DNA from: Microbispora sp. H13382
GTDB lineage: Bacteria; Actinomycetota; Actinomycetes; Streptosporangiales; Streptosporangiaceae
Direction: 5' to 3'
Assembly (NCBI RefSeq): GCF_014161445.1
Contig: NZ_JABBXA010000002.1
Span: forward strand, 248,001-312,000
Length of the DNA: 64,000 bases
Position 1 is the stretch's first letter, and every line of letters starts with the position of its first letter. A model generated the notes under the pieces. It was not told the DNA's origin and made no database searches. It saw nothing but the letters and a program-made list of their open reading frames with translations. The position numbers and the translations under genes were made by a program. Below, piece after piece: positions 57,718-64,000 of this stretch.

Positions 57718-57860
57718 TCGCCGACTCGCTCCCCTGGGGATTTTCTCCGGTGCCGAGGCGGCACGGGGTGGTATCAAGTGGCGCTCGGGTGCGGGCTGTT
57801 GCTACGGTGTACGCACCGGCGGCCTGTGGATCTGCGTGTTTGCGCAGTTCGCACCGTCAC

Positions 57861-57933
57861 GGGGCCTTAGCTCAGCTGGCAGAGCGCCTGCTTTGCAAGC
57901 AGGAAGTCAGGGGTTCGAATCCCCTAGGCTCCA
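57861..57933 (+). tRNA. tRNA-Ala (anticodon TGC)
   Basis: The 73-base gene folds as a full cloverleaf: acceptor GGGGCCT with AGGCTCC, D arm GCTC/GAGC, anticodon stem CCTGC/GCAGG with loop TTTGCAA (TGC), T arm CAGGGGTTCGAATCCCCTA type and discriminator A; CC follows in the DNA. Its 3' half (from the anticodon loop on) recurs three times within the next 6 kb. No terminator hairpin lies right after it, unlike after the three fragments, as if the original downstream end had been displaced by insertions. Confidence 0.97.
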
Positions 57934-58427
57934 CCGTTTGGTCGAAGTCGCTGCCCTGCCTCGTGATCGGTGGGCGGAAGTGGGCTGATCGACTCGTGGA
58001 GCGTACGTGTCCGAGTGGCGATGGGCGAGTACGCGGTAGGAGCGCGTGTCTGCGCTCTCCGATCGGCGTGATGGTCACGGGCACCCGGGCCAGAGAGCAA
58101 GACCGGTGTCGCCAGTAGGGCGACGTCGGCGAGGACGATGGCGGCTTAAGCGCCGACTAACCCAGCGAGGACACCCAGGTGGCGGTCAGCGCCGCAATGG
58201 TCGTGTTGCCGCTGATTCGCCGAGCTGTGGGGGCTCGCGCGACTCTTTGGGGTTGGAGCCTCTGTAGCCGGTAGGGCGAACACCGGCGATGCTGGGGATG
58301 CGCTCGAACTCCCCCACTTGGCCGCCCGTCGGAAGCCGCTGATGATCGGTGCCGGGTTCGCAACCGCTCAGGGAAGTGAGGTGGTGGCGGCGCCGGGCAG
58401 CCGTTGGCGCACCCGGCGCCGCCCCCG
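57934..58427. other. 494-bp region after tRNA-Ala without a recognisable gene
   Basis: Short frames on both strands lack ribosome sites and family features. The minus strand near 58160-58220 reads GNTTIAALTATWVSSLG to a stop, perhaps a decayed membrane protein end, but that is weak. Otherwise I see nothing in it. It would be the left end of the first inserted element. Confidence 0.4.
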
Positions 58428-59441
58428 TCACATGGTGGGGTCCACGATCATTTTGCCCACCGCGCCGTTCTGCGAGGCGAGCTGCGCTGCGGCGGTCTCG
58501 GCCAGCGGGAAGCGGACCACGGGCAGTCCGTGCTCCTCGCCCACTCCCATCGCGCCGTCCCGCACCGCCGCCGTGACGTCGTCGGCCGCGACTGCCATCC
58601 GCTCGCGGTCGAGGAAGATTAGAAGGAACTGGAACCGAGCGTTCAGCTGGAGGGTCTGGAGGATGTCCAGCTCCACCTTGGGGCGGTCGTCGGCGTAGAC
58701 CGCGATCGTGCCGCCGTTCTTGAGCGTCGCCAGGTCGAGGTCGATGTTCTTCGCCACGGCGACATCGACGATGATGTCCACGCCGTCCTTCGCCACCGCG
58801 CGGATCTCGGCCGCCGGGTCGCCCTCTCGGTAGTTGACCACGTGGTGCGCGCCGGCCGCGCTGGCCAGCGCCGCCTTCTCCGGCCCGCTGACCGTGGTGA
58901 TCAAGGTGGCGCCGGCCCAGCGGGCGAGTTGGATCGCGGCGTGACCGACCGCGCCCGCGCCGCCGGTCACCAGCACGGTGCGGCCGTCCAGCGCGTTGGG
59001 GGCCAGGCGCCGTGGGCCGTCCTCGGCGACGGTGAGCGCCCGGTGCGCGGTGAGCGCGGGGATCCCGAGCGATGCGCCCACGTCGAATGACGCGTTCTCC
59101 GCCAGTGGTCGCACCCAGGACGCGGGCACGACGGTGAACTCCTGGGCGGTGCCGGTGTTGTAGCCCAATCCTGCCATCATCACCCACACCCGGTCGCCGG
59201 ACGCGAACGTCTCGACCCCCGGGCCGACCGCGTCGATCACGCCGCCGCCGTCGTGGTGCGGGGTCACCTCGGGATATGGCATCGGCCACGCGGTGCTGGA
59301 GCGTCCCCTCCAGTCGGTCGGGTTGATGCCGGAGGCGTGGATGCGGATGCGGACCTCGCCGGGGCCGGGCACGGGCACGTCACGCTCGATGAGTTCCAGG
59401 ACGGAAGGATCACCGATTTTGCGGTACACGATGGCTTTCAT
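58428..59441 (-). CDS. zinc-free quinone oxidoreductase (MDR family)
   Basis: The 337-residue NADPH:quinone reductase-like enzyme has MKAIVYRKIGDPSVLELIERD, HASGINPTDWRG, PHHDGGGVIDAVGPGVETFASGDRVWV and the NADPH motif VLVTGGAGAVGHAAIQLARWAGA at about 150-172. The zinc ligands of alcohol dehydrogenases are missing. GGAGAGCAG precedes the ATG. It lies in the first segment after tRNA-Ala. A TetR gene and two operators are about 0.3 kb away; it may be the regulated target or simple cargo. Confidence 0.9.
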   Translation of the reverse strand: MKAIVYRKIGDPSVLELIERDVPVPGPGEVRIRIHASGINPTDWRGRSSTAWPMPYPEVTPHHDGGGVIDAVGPGVETFASGDRVWVMMAGLGYNTGTAQEFTVVPASWVRPLAENASFDVGASLGIPALTAHRALTVAEDGPRRLAPNALDGRTVLVTGGAGAVGHAAIQLARWAGATLITTVSGPEKAALASAAGAHHVVNYREGDPAAEIRAVAKDGVDIIVDVAVAKNIDLDLATLKNGGTIAVYADDRPKVELDILQTLQLNARFQFLLIFLDRERMAVAADDVTAAVRDGAMGVGEEHGLPVVRFPLAETAAAQLASQNGAVGKMIVDPTM

Positions 59442-59586
59442 CTGCTCTCCATGGTGGTGTGGCAGCGGCCGGGCGGTCTCGTCAGGAGTCGTCCGCCGCG
59501 AGGTTGATGGTGAAGTCGTCACTCGCCGAGCATCCGAGCGAAAGTTCCGTTGGCCGCATCCCGTGCCCGGCGCCGGGTCGGCGGGG

Positions 59587-59736
59587 TCACGCCTGGAAGC
59601 AGGGTCGGTCAGGCTGGGCATATGGGCCACGGGAGTTGCTGAGGACGACGCCCAGACCGGCGTCGGCAGCGAGCGGGGCGAGGGCGCCGCCGATGTTCCC
59701 GCTGCCGACGAGTCCCAGGGTGGGCTGGTGTGACAT
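59587..59736 (-). pseudogene. truncated N-terminus of an NADPH-dependent F420 reductase-like gene
   Basis: Only 49 codons remain: MSHQPTLGLVGSGNIGGALA, then PLAADAGLGVVLSNSRGP, the nucleotide-binding start of the family, followed by unrelated codons and a stop. The normal protein has about 200 residues. An AGGAGGT-like site and the twin operators upstream are intact, so the promoter side was kept and the body was lost by deletion. Confidence 0.75.
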
Positions 59737-59754
59737 GCGAGGACCTCCTAGAAT

Positions 59755-59801
59755 CGGGATGGGCATCCCGGTTGTTTGAAACATACGGGATGGCCGTCCC
59801 G
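59755..59801. promoter_or_regulatory. twin palindromic operators for the divergent TetR regulator
   Basis: Two 16-bp palindromes, CGGGATGGGCATCCCG (59755-59770) and CGGGATGGCCGTCCCG (59786-59801), are centred 31 bp apart (three helical turns) between the truncated reductase and the tetR gene. They have the size and symmetry of TetR operators. Confidence 0.8.
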
Positions 59802-59826
59802 TTTGTCGATGGGGAGGTGCGGGACC

Positions 59827-60378
59827 ATGACCGACGAACGCGCGTTGCGGGCCGACGCGCGGCGTAACCGGGCACGCGTGCTGGAGGTGGCGGCCGAGGT
59901 GTTCGCCACCGAGGGCCTTTCCGTGCCAGTTCACGAGATCGCCCGCCGTGCCGGGGTCGGTACCGGCACGGTGAGTCGGCACTTCCCGACGAAGGAGGAT
60001 CTCCTCATCGCGATCATGTCCACCCGGCTGGTGAAGCTCACCGCCCAAGCCGACGAGCTCGCCCGCCGAGAAGATCCCGGCACCGCCTTCTTCGCTCTCT
60101 TCGTCGCTCTGGTGCGAGCGGGGGCGGCCGACTGCGGGCTGGCCGAGCTGGCCGTAGCCGATCGCCGGTTGGACGACATCGGCGAACGCGCGGGCGCCGA
60201 CCTGTGTGGTCGGCTACAGGAGCTGCTTGCCGCGGCCCAAAAGTCGGGCGACGTGCGAGCCGATGTCAGCTACCCGGACATCAGGGCGCTGATGTCCGCT
60301 TGCATGGCCAGGAGAGAAGATTCGCTGGAACCGATCCTCGCCGTCGTCACCGACGGACTGCGGAGAGGTCCTACATGA
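59827..60378 (+). CDS. TetR family regulator
   Basis: The 183-residue regulator has an N-terminal TetR HTH (RNRARVLEVAAEVFATEGLSVPVHEIARRAGVGTGTVSRHFPTKEDLLIAI, residues about 10-60) and a small C-terminal ligand domain of the SbtR-like kind. The ATG at 59827 has GGAGG upstream. It is divergent to the truncated F420 reductase and probably controlled that gene and itself through the twin operators. A hairpin follows the stop. Confidence 0.92.
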   Translation: MTDERALRADARRNRARVLEVAAEVFATEGLSVPVHEIARRAGVGTGTVSRHFPTKEDLLIAIMSTRLVKLTAQADELARREDPGTAFFALFVALVRAGAADCGLAELAVADRRLDDIGERAGADLCGRLQELLAAAQKSGDVRADVSYPDIRALMSACMARREDSLEPILAVVTDGLRRGPT

Positions 60379-60387
60379 GGTGTGGGC

Positions 60388-60411
60388 GGCCCTCCGTGGC
60401 ACCGGAGGGCC
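60388..60411 (+). terminator. hairpin after tetR
   Basis: GGCCCTCCG (60388-60396) pairs with CGGAGGGCC (60403-60411) around six bases, ten bases past the tetR stop. Confidence 0.8.
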
Positions 60412-60698
60412 CGTCATCTTTGAACGGACCCGGGCCGACCACGGGTAGGAAGCTATCTGGAGTTGCTCCTAGCGTCTGGTTTCGATCACGCCTTCTGACC
60501 TGCGATTACGCGAAGGGCCCACACAGGCCAGGACGCTCGCATCAACATATATTGATGGCAGAGACAGCCGAGGACTTCGATGCCTTCCTCGCGATGGTGA
60601 CCCGCCGGCTCGTGTCTCCCCTGACGGGTGGGACGACGGCGACGGGATGTCAGGCAGGGGGAAGCGTGCGCGTCCGCGCGGGATCGAGGCTCCACCGC
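60412..60698. other. region before the first tRNA-Ala fragment, no clear gene
   Basis: A short plus-strand frame, 60555-60728, reads MAETAEDFDAFLAMVTRRLV and then loses any family likeness; its start recalls the first residues of some sigma factors, so it may be a relic. Base composition is lower in G+C around 60530-60560. Nothing else is supported. Confidence 0.35.
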
Positions 60699-60720
60699 GT
60701 GCCCGTCGCGTGCCCGATGG
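60699..60720. repeat. paired 11-bp direct repeat left of att copy 1
   Basis: GTGCCCGTCGC is followed directly by GTGCCCGATGG. The same pair recurs at 63712-63733 (left of copy 3), at 60921-60942 (right of copy 1) and, more diverged, at 63911-63932. Candidate arm-type site of an integrase; see findings. Confidence 0.6.
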
Positions 60721-60803
60721 GGCGGTGATCAAGGGGGAGTCATGGGGAACCCGATCAGGGCGCTGAGCAGCGTCTGTGCAGATCGGGCAAGATCGACAGG
60801 TGT

Positions 60804-60848
60804 CTTTGCAAGCAGGAAGTCAGGGGTTCGAATCCCCCAGGCTTCACC
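60804..60848. repeat. att-like copy 1 of the tRNA-Ala 3' half
   Basis: Bases 60804-60837 are identical to 57891-57924 of tRNA-Ala (34 bases), and the rest matches to the CACC end with two changes. The 5' half of the tRNA is absent, so it is not a gene. It marks an element boundary. Confidence 0.9.
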
Positions 60849-60854
60849 CACTCG

Positions 60855-60892
60855 AAAGCCCAGGCCAGGGACCGTTTCCCCGCCTGGGCTTT
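60855..60892 (+). terminator. hairpin after att copy 1
   Basis: AAAGCCCAGGC (60855-60865) pairs with GCCTGGGCTTT (60882-60892). The same hairpin follows copy 2. Confidence 0.85.
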
Positions 60893-60897
60893 GATCG

Positions 60898-61010
60898 TTA
60901 TTCGGCCTTGTCGCTCTTGCGTGCCTGTTGCGTGCCCGATCCACTCTTGAGTTGTCCTCGCGCGAGGCTGTCAAGGCGGCGGCGCGTCGCGCCGCCGGTC
61001 AGACCGCAGG
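60898..61010 (-). pseudogene. C-terminal relic of an integrase gene beside att copy 1
   Basis: The minus strand ends RRRLDSLARGQLKSGSGTQQ then ARKSDKAE and a TAA at 60898. This charged, Lys/Arg/Ser-rich end looks like the C-terminus of actinobacterial tyrosine integrases. It is truncated by the phosphotransferase gene region upstream. The last 13 codons match the relic beside copy 2 (AARKSTKAD), and the next integrase end at 63928 has a similar place relative to its att copy. Confidence 0.55.
60921..60942. repeat. paired 11-bp direct repeat right of att copy 1
   Basis: GTGCCTGTTGC is followed directly by GTGCCCGATCC, inside the integrase relic, 84 bases after the copy-1 core. It mirrors the pair at 60699-60720, which lies 84 bases before the core. 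Confidence 0.6.
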
Positions 61011-62024
61011 TCAGTCTTGGCTGGATTCGAGATAGCCGGTGAGATAGGTCAACGATGCGGCGATGTCCTCACCGGTGCCGTGCGGCCGGCGCAGCTCGTC
61101 GACGAAGATGGCGATGTCGGCGAGCCGCCACCAAAGCGGATAGAGAGCGAGGCCGGCCGGTGAGACAGCCCGGCCGGTGGCTCGGGTGTAACGGACGAGT
61201 GCGCTATCGTCGCCAACCGGGTCCTCGCCGAGCATGCGGGCGAGGGCGGAAGTGAGCATCCACAGGTCCCGCTCCGGCGGAGCGATCTGCACGGTGCCCC
61301 AGTCGATGAGCCGCAGTCCAGCCGAGGTACGCATGACGTTCCCGGGGTGCGGTTCGCCGTGCGTGACCACCCATACCGCCGCGCTGTCTCGTACCTGGTC
61401 GACCCGCCGATCGAAGTCGGCGAGCAATCGTTGGACGTGCCCGGCATGGGCGGACAGCATCTTACGGGCTGGCTCGGCATAAGGCCCGCCGGTCCACTCC
61501 CGATCGAGGTTCTGCAGCGCCTCCTCCAGCTTGTCCCGACCGGGCAACACCAGGTCGGCCCGTGATGCGGTGTCCGCCACAATCGGGGTCGCCTTGTGCA
61601 GCTCGGCCAGCAGGCCGATTACCTCGACGTGATCCTCGGGCCGGTGCGTGCCGAAGTGCCCGGCGGCACCCGCCACCTTTGGAAACACCGACAGGGCGTA
61701 CCGCGAGGTCAGCCGCCAGACCGCGGTGTCGGTGGCGGTCGGGATCGGCGCGAGGACGAAATCGAGCCCCGCGTCCCGGCGCAGTGCCAGGGCGGCACCA
61801 AACGATCGACCGAGTCGGTCGAACGCATCATCACGTCCTGCCTCCTCGACGCCGAGGTCATCCACCTTGACGAACCACGCCGTCCCACGTTGATCCACCA
61901 TCGACCAGTGGTAGCTGCCTGCGCCGACCGGGAGGTACTCGACCGAGTGGGGCTCGATGCCCCAGCCCTCGGTCAGTGCCACCATCAGTTCGGCCTCCGC
62001 CAGACCTGCCGGTCTATCCCTCAT
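61011..62024 (-). CDS. aminoglycoside/spectinomycin phosphotransferase-like protein
   Basis: The 337-residue APH-fold kinase has the catalytic loop VVTHGEPHPGNVM (His-Gly-Glu-Pro-His with the late Asn) and the metal motif LIDWGT in place of DFG, an N-lobe with AWFVKVDDL, and PPERDLWML as in APH(9)-type spectinomycin kinases. The early loop Asp of many APHs (HGDxHxxN) is Glu here. Length suits APH(9). It may modify an antibiotic or another small hydroxyl substrate. It is the only intact gene between att copies 1 and 2, so it was probably acquired. Confidence 0.75.
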   Translation of the reverse strand: MRDRPAGLAEAELMVALTEGWGIEPHSVEYLPVGAGSYHWSMVDQRGTAWFVKVDDLGVEEAGRDDAFDRLGRSFGAALALRRDAGLDFVLAPIPTATDTAVWRLTSRYALSVFPKVAGAAGHFGTHRPEDHVEVIGLLAELHKATPIVADTASRADLVLPGRDKLEEALQNLDREWTGGPYAEPARKMLSAHAGHVQRLLADFDRRVDQVRDSAAVWVVTHGEPHPGNVMRTSAGLRLIDWGTVQIAPPERDLWMLTSALARMLGEDPVGDDSALVRYTRATGRAVSPAGLALYPLWWRLADIAIFVDELRRPHGTGEDIAASLTYLTGYLESSQD

Positions 62025-62356
62025 GCGCCCGTATTCTGTCTCACCCGTCGCAGGGCCGCAGATCGTTTTAGAAAGGGCTCTTGAGGCCTGTGAGGCAATA
62101 CGGGTTGCTCTCTCTGCCTCGCTTCTGCCTCCGGCAGGGGCCTCGAGTCCAATTTGGTAGCCCGTCCTCCCCGCTGCCCAAGTGCCTCGGCCGTTCCTGC
62201 CGAGTCAAAACCAGGGGCGGGACGCGCATAGCCGGCCGCTGCGGGTCGGCGAGCGTGATCGAGTGCCATTAAGGGCGGTAAACAGGGAGCACTCGCGGTC
62301 ACTCACGGATTGCCTCTCGCCCAGGTCGGGGCCGTTGTCCCTGATGATCAGGCCGA
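62025..62356. other. 332-bp region before att copy 2, no gene
   Basis: Frames here are short and without family likeness. A diverged GTGxCC-type pair near 62256-62270 may be a decayed copy of the 11-bp repeats. I see nothing else. Confidence 0.4.
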
Positions 62357-62400
62357 TTTGCGAGCACGAAGTCAGGGGTTCGAATCCCCCAGGCTTCACC
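62357..62400. repeat. att-like copy 2 of the tRNA-Ala 3' half
   Basis: It matches tRNA-Ala from the anticodon loop to CACC with four changes; two are shared with copy 1 (the T-to-C in the T stem and C-to-T near the end), so copies 1 and 2 are sisters. Diverged in the anticodon stem, so clearly non-functional. Confidence 0.88.
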
Positions 62401-62406
62401 CACTAA

Positions 62407-62445
62407 AAAGCCCAGGCCAGGGACCGATTTCCCCGCCTGGGCTTT
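62407..62445 (+). terminator. hairpin after att copy 2
   Basis: AAAGCCCAGGC (62407-62417) pairs with GCCTGGGCTTT (62435-62445), nearly the same as after copy 1 including the loop. Confidence 0.85.
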
Positions 62446-62450
62446 GATCG

Positions 62451-62495
62451 TTAGTCTGCCTTCGTGCTCTTCCGTGCAGCGAAGGAGGCTCGCCG
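62451..62495 (-). pseudogene. short integrase C-terminal relic beside att copy 2
   Basis: Minus-strand codons RRASFAARKSTKAD end in TAA at 62451, matching QQARKSDKAE beside copy 1, and at the same distance from the hairpin. An in-frame stop and unrelated sequence precede it, so the gene body is gone. Confidence 0.55.
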
Positions 62496-62843
62496 TCAGG
62501 CGACTCCTTGCCGAATTGTTCTTCGCTGAGCGCCGCACGGCCCGTCGCCCGCCCGCCGTCCGGGCATGGGCCTGGGGGCCGGTCCCAGCCAGCAGCGGCT
62601 CGGGCCGCCCGCCGTACACCGCTCGCCGTACCCCAAGCCGCACCCCCCCGACTACAGGCGCGCCGCCGCCGTACTGATGCGGCACGACGATCGCCCTGCT
62701 GTGGCCGGCCGTTACACGGGTGGGGGCGATCGATGGTCCGGCACTTCGTTCCTAGCCCCGGCCCAGCGGAGAAGGCGGGTTGCTGTCCTGTCTGCCGCTG
62801 ATGCCCTGCGGTGCGTCGGGAAGGTGCCGGGGGTGACCAGAAA
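62496..62843. other. 348-bp region between att copy 2 and the lectin gene, no gene
   Basis: Overlapping frames here are Pro/Arg-rich shadows without ribosome sites. I see no gene or RNA. Confidence 0.4.
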
Positions 62844-63374
62844 TCAGGAGAGGGTGTCCTTGACCACGATCTGGCCGTCGTCGATCACGAATTTCTGGTT
62901 GTTGTTGGGCACGCACTGCCACAGGTAAACCGGCGAGAGGTTGGCGCGGCTGTTGGTGACGTCCAGACAGATGCGGTTGCCTGTGTTGAGGGTGGACTTG
63001 AGGATGATCTGGCCCCTCTGGAGGACCCAAAGCTGGTTAGCGTTTCCGACACACTGCCACTGGTACACGCGAGTACCGTTGGCGCGGCTGTTGGAGGCGT
63101 CCAGACACATCTCCCGGGCCTTGCCGATGGTGTCTTCCACCTTGATGAGGCCGTCCTGGAAGACGAACTTCTGGTTGGCGTTGTTGTTCTGGCACTCCCA
63201 CAGGTACATCTGGGTACCGTTGCCGCGATTGTTGCTGACGTCGACGCAGGCCGGGGGGCCGACCAGGGCCGGGCTGCCGGCGTACTGGTGAGCCGAGGCC
63301 ATGGCGGGCACGGTGGTGACCGCACCCACTGCGGCGGAGATGACGGCGACGGCGAGTAGACGGTGAGCAAGCAT
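62844..63374 (-). CDS. secreted ricin-type beta-trefoil lectin
   Basis: The 176-residue protein has a Sec signal (MLAHRLLAVAVISAAVGAVT, cut after MASA near residue 33) and three beta-trefoil repeats, each with CxD and QxW/QxF: CVDVSNNRGNGTQMYLWEC-QNNNANQKF, CLDASNSRANGTRVYQWQC with NQLW, and CLDVTNSRANLSPVYLWQC with NQKF. It is one RICIN domain alone, with no enzyme attached. It should bind sugars outside the cell. GGAGG precedes the ATG. It is the only intact gene between att copies 2 and 3. G+C seems lower than the core genes. Confidence 0.9.
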   Translation of the reverse strand: MLAHRLLAVAVISAAVGAVTTVPAMASAHQYAGSPALVGPPACVDVSNNRGNGTQMYLWECQNNNANQKFVFQDGLIKVEDTIGKAREMCLDASNSRANGTRVYQWQCVGNANQLWVLQRGQIILKSTLNTGNRICLDVTNSRANLSPVYLWQCVPNNNQKFVIDDGQIVVKDTLS

Positions 63375-63711
63375 GGTTTGCCTCCGAGAGAGGTGATCGA
63401 GACGTAAGCACCATGGCATCACTCAATGTCACTGATCAATTACCGAGTACATGCGTCCTATCGTGTGGCGGAACCTTGGGCTGTGGGCGACGGCGGCGCC
63501 GACAGGGAAGGTTCACAGCTTCGGCAAGATCTGGAACGCGCTTGGAATGATCTCATCGTCAAGCGATCAAGAACAGCGAGATGAGCAGGTTGGAGCCATG
63601 CCTGAGCAAGGAAAAATCTTCCACTTCCGATCCGATGGCCTTCGTCCTCCTCGCTGGCCGAATGTCCCGGACGTGCCCGCCCAGTCAAGGGCGCCTGCGG
63701 CGTCGCTCGCC
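63375..63711. other. 337-bp region between the lectin gene and the right-hand repeats
   Basis: It holds the lectin promoter side and a plus-strand frame (63599 on: MPEQGKIFHFRSDGLRPPRW) with no recognised family. The A+T content is higher than average. No RNA gene seen. Confidence 0.4.
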
Positions 63712-63733
63712 GTGCCCGTTGCGTGCCCGATGG
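63712..63733. repeat. paired 11-bp direct repeat left of att copy 3
   Basis: GTGCCCGTTGC is followed directly by GTGCCCGATGG. The similarity to 60699-60720 goes on for about 25 bases (ggtgatcaaggggga), so the two element ends are homologous. Confidence 0.65.
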
Positions 63734-63826
63734 GGGGTGATCAAGGGGGAACTGCGGGGACCCGGGGGGAACGCGATCAGTAGCCCCAGCAGCAGAGACG
63801 CAGATCAACCATGATCGGCTTACGTG

Positions 63827-63870
63827 TTTGCAAGCAGGAAGTCAGGGGTTCGAATCCCCTAGGGTCCACC
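63827..63870. repeat. att-like copy 3 of the tRNA-Ala 3' half
   Basis: Bases 63827-63863 are identical to 57892-57928 of tRNA-Ala (37 bases), and the remainder differs by one base. It is the closest of the three to the intact tRNA and could be the most recent junction or the displaced original 3' end. Confidence 0.92.
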
Positions 63871-63876
63871 AGCCAA

Positions 63877-63909
63877 AACGCCGCTTCCACGATCATGGGA
63901 AGCGGCGTT
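63877..63909 (+). terminator. hairpin after att copy 3
   Basis: AACGCCGCTTCC (63877-63888) pairs with GGAAGCGGCGTT (63898-63909). It differs from the hairpin after copies 1 and 2. Confidence 0.85.
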
Positions 63910-63910
63910 C

Positions 63911-63932
63911 GTGTCATCAACGTGCCATCAGC
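63911..63932. repeat. paired 11-bp direct repeat right of att copy 3
   Basis: GTGTCATCAAC is followed directly by GTGCCATCAGC: same 11-base period and GTGxC start as the other pairs, more diverged. It overlaps the integrase stop codon. Confidence 0.5.
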
Positions 63933-64000
63933 TCTTGTCGGCATCGCGCTCCGCCTCGACTCGCGCGCTCAGCGCATCGGCGATCTTCCGGTCGGCGTCA
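63928..64000 (-). CDS. C-terminal end of a probable integrase, runs out of the window
   Basis: The last 24 codons, DADRKIADALSARVEAERDA then DKS and TGA, are open to the window edge. The helical, charged tail and its place 58 bases from a tRNA att copy suggest a tyrosine integrase, as do the two relics in the same position at copies 1 and 2. No catalytic residue is visible here, so the call rests on context. Confidence 0.5.
   Translation of the reverse strand, partial: DADRKIADALSARVEAERDADKS

Noticed and set aside
57872..58084. A minus-strand frame with a GFEPLTSCLQS segment, and similar GIRTPDF frames at 60729-60974 and 62205-62685.
   Set aside because: These are the well-known spurious translations of tRNA antisense sequence. 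They only reflect the tRNA-Ala gene and its fragments.
60804..60848. Second and third tRNA-Ala genes (also 62357-62400 and 63827-63870).
   Set aside because: The D arm and 5' acceptor strand are missing in all three, so no cloverleaf can form.
62444..62928. Proline- and arginine-rich plus-strand frames after att copy 2.
   Set aside because: No ribosome sites, no recognised family, and several overlapping frames have the same look.

Overview
The window is GC-rich, densely packed DNA with many GTG starts and many 4-base stop/start overlaps, which points to an actinomycete. Several families are typical of filamentous actinobacteria: a WhiJ-type trio (ATPase, DUF397, XRE-DUF5753), a DUF574-type methyltransferase, DLW-39, ECF41 and desferrioxamine genes. 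A Streptosporangiales-like host is my inference; there is no rRNA marker here. Layout: 1-4.1 kb, end of a ROK regulator, argG with a palindromic operator, and a divergent imine-reductase-like gene with its HxlR regulator. 4.3-13.1 kb, a GH15 glucosidase/trehalase, a cytochrome-b-like membrane protein, a stress-signalling pair (MEDS-STAS and HATPase-STAS), cytochrome bd oxidase (cydAB), a membrane HTH protein with a ricin-like ectodomain and a DHFR-like reductase. 13.1-22.3 kb, two DUF3147 membrane proteins and a complete kdpFABCDE potassium system. 22.4-26.2 kb, DUF6461, a TmrB-like ATPase, and an NDH-2-like flavoprotein coupled to an ECF41 sigma factor. 26.2-39.2 kb, a full desferrioxamine-type siderophore locus: desABCD, a binding lipoprotein, two permeases, an ATPase, a penicillin-acylase homologue, an acyltransferase and a FhuF-like reductase, organised around two iron boxes. 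39.2-50.1 kb, DUF1540, fluoride exporters, a PhoX-like Tat protein, an OhrR-like regulator with a hydrolase, a copper operon under a CsoR-like operator, and an ArsB/NhaD-type transporter with a CBS protein. 50.2-57.7 kb, a triple NUDIX protein, an aldo/keto reductase, STAS and HATPase switch proteins, the WhiJ-type trio, DLW-39 and a phosphonatase-like HAD protein. From 57.86 kb the layout changes. An intact tRNA-Ala(TGC) is followed by three further copies of its 3' half at 60.8, 62.36 and 63.83 kb. Each copy is followed by a terminator hairpin and by the C-terminal coding end of an integrase on the minus strand; two of these are relics and the third runs out of the window. Cargo between the copies is a quinone oxidoreductase with a TetR regulator, an aminoglycoside-phosphotransferase-like gene and a secreted lectin. 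This looks like serial integration of related elements into one tRNA gene, followed by decay. Two structures seem least like textbook content. One is a 29-bp tandem duplication between the siderophore ATPase and acylase genes, which makes a chain of three 10-codon micro-ORFs, each overlapping the next by 4 bases. The other is a set of paired 11-bp direct repeats flanking the tRNA-Ala fragments, which may be integrase arm sites.
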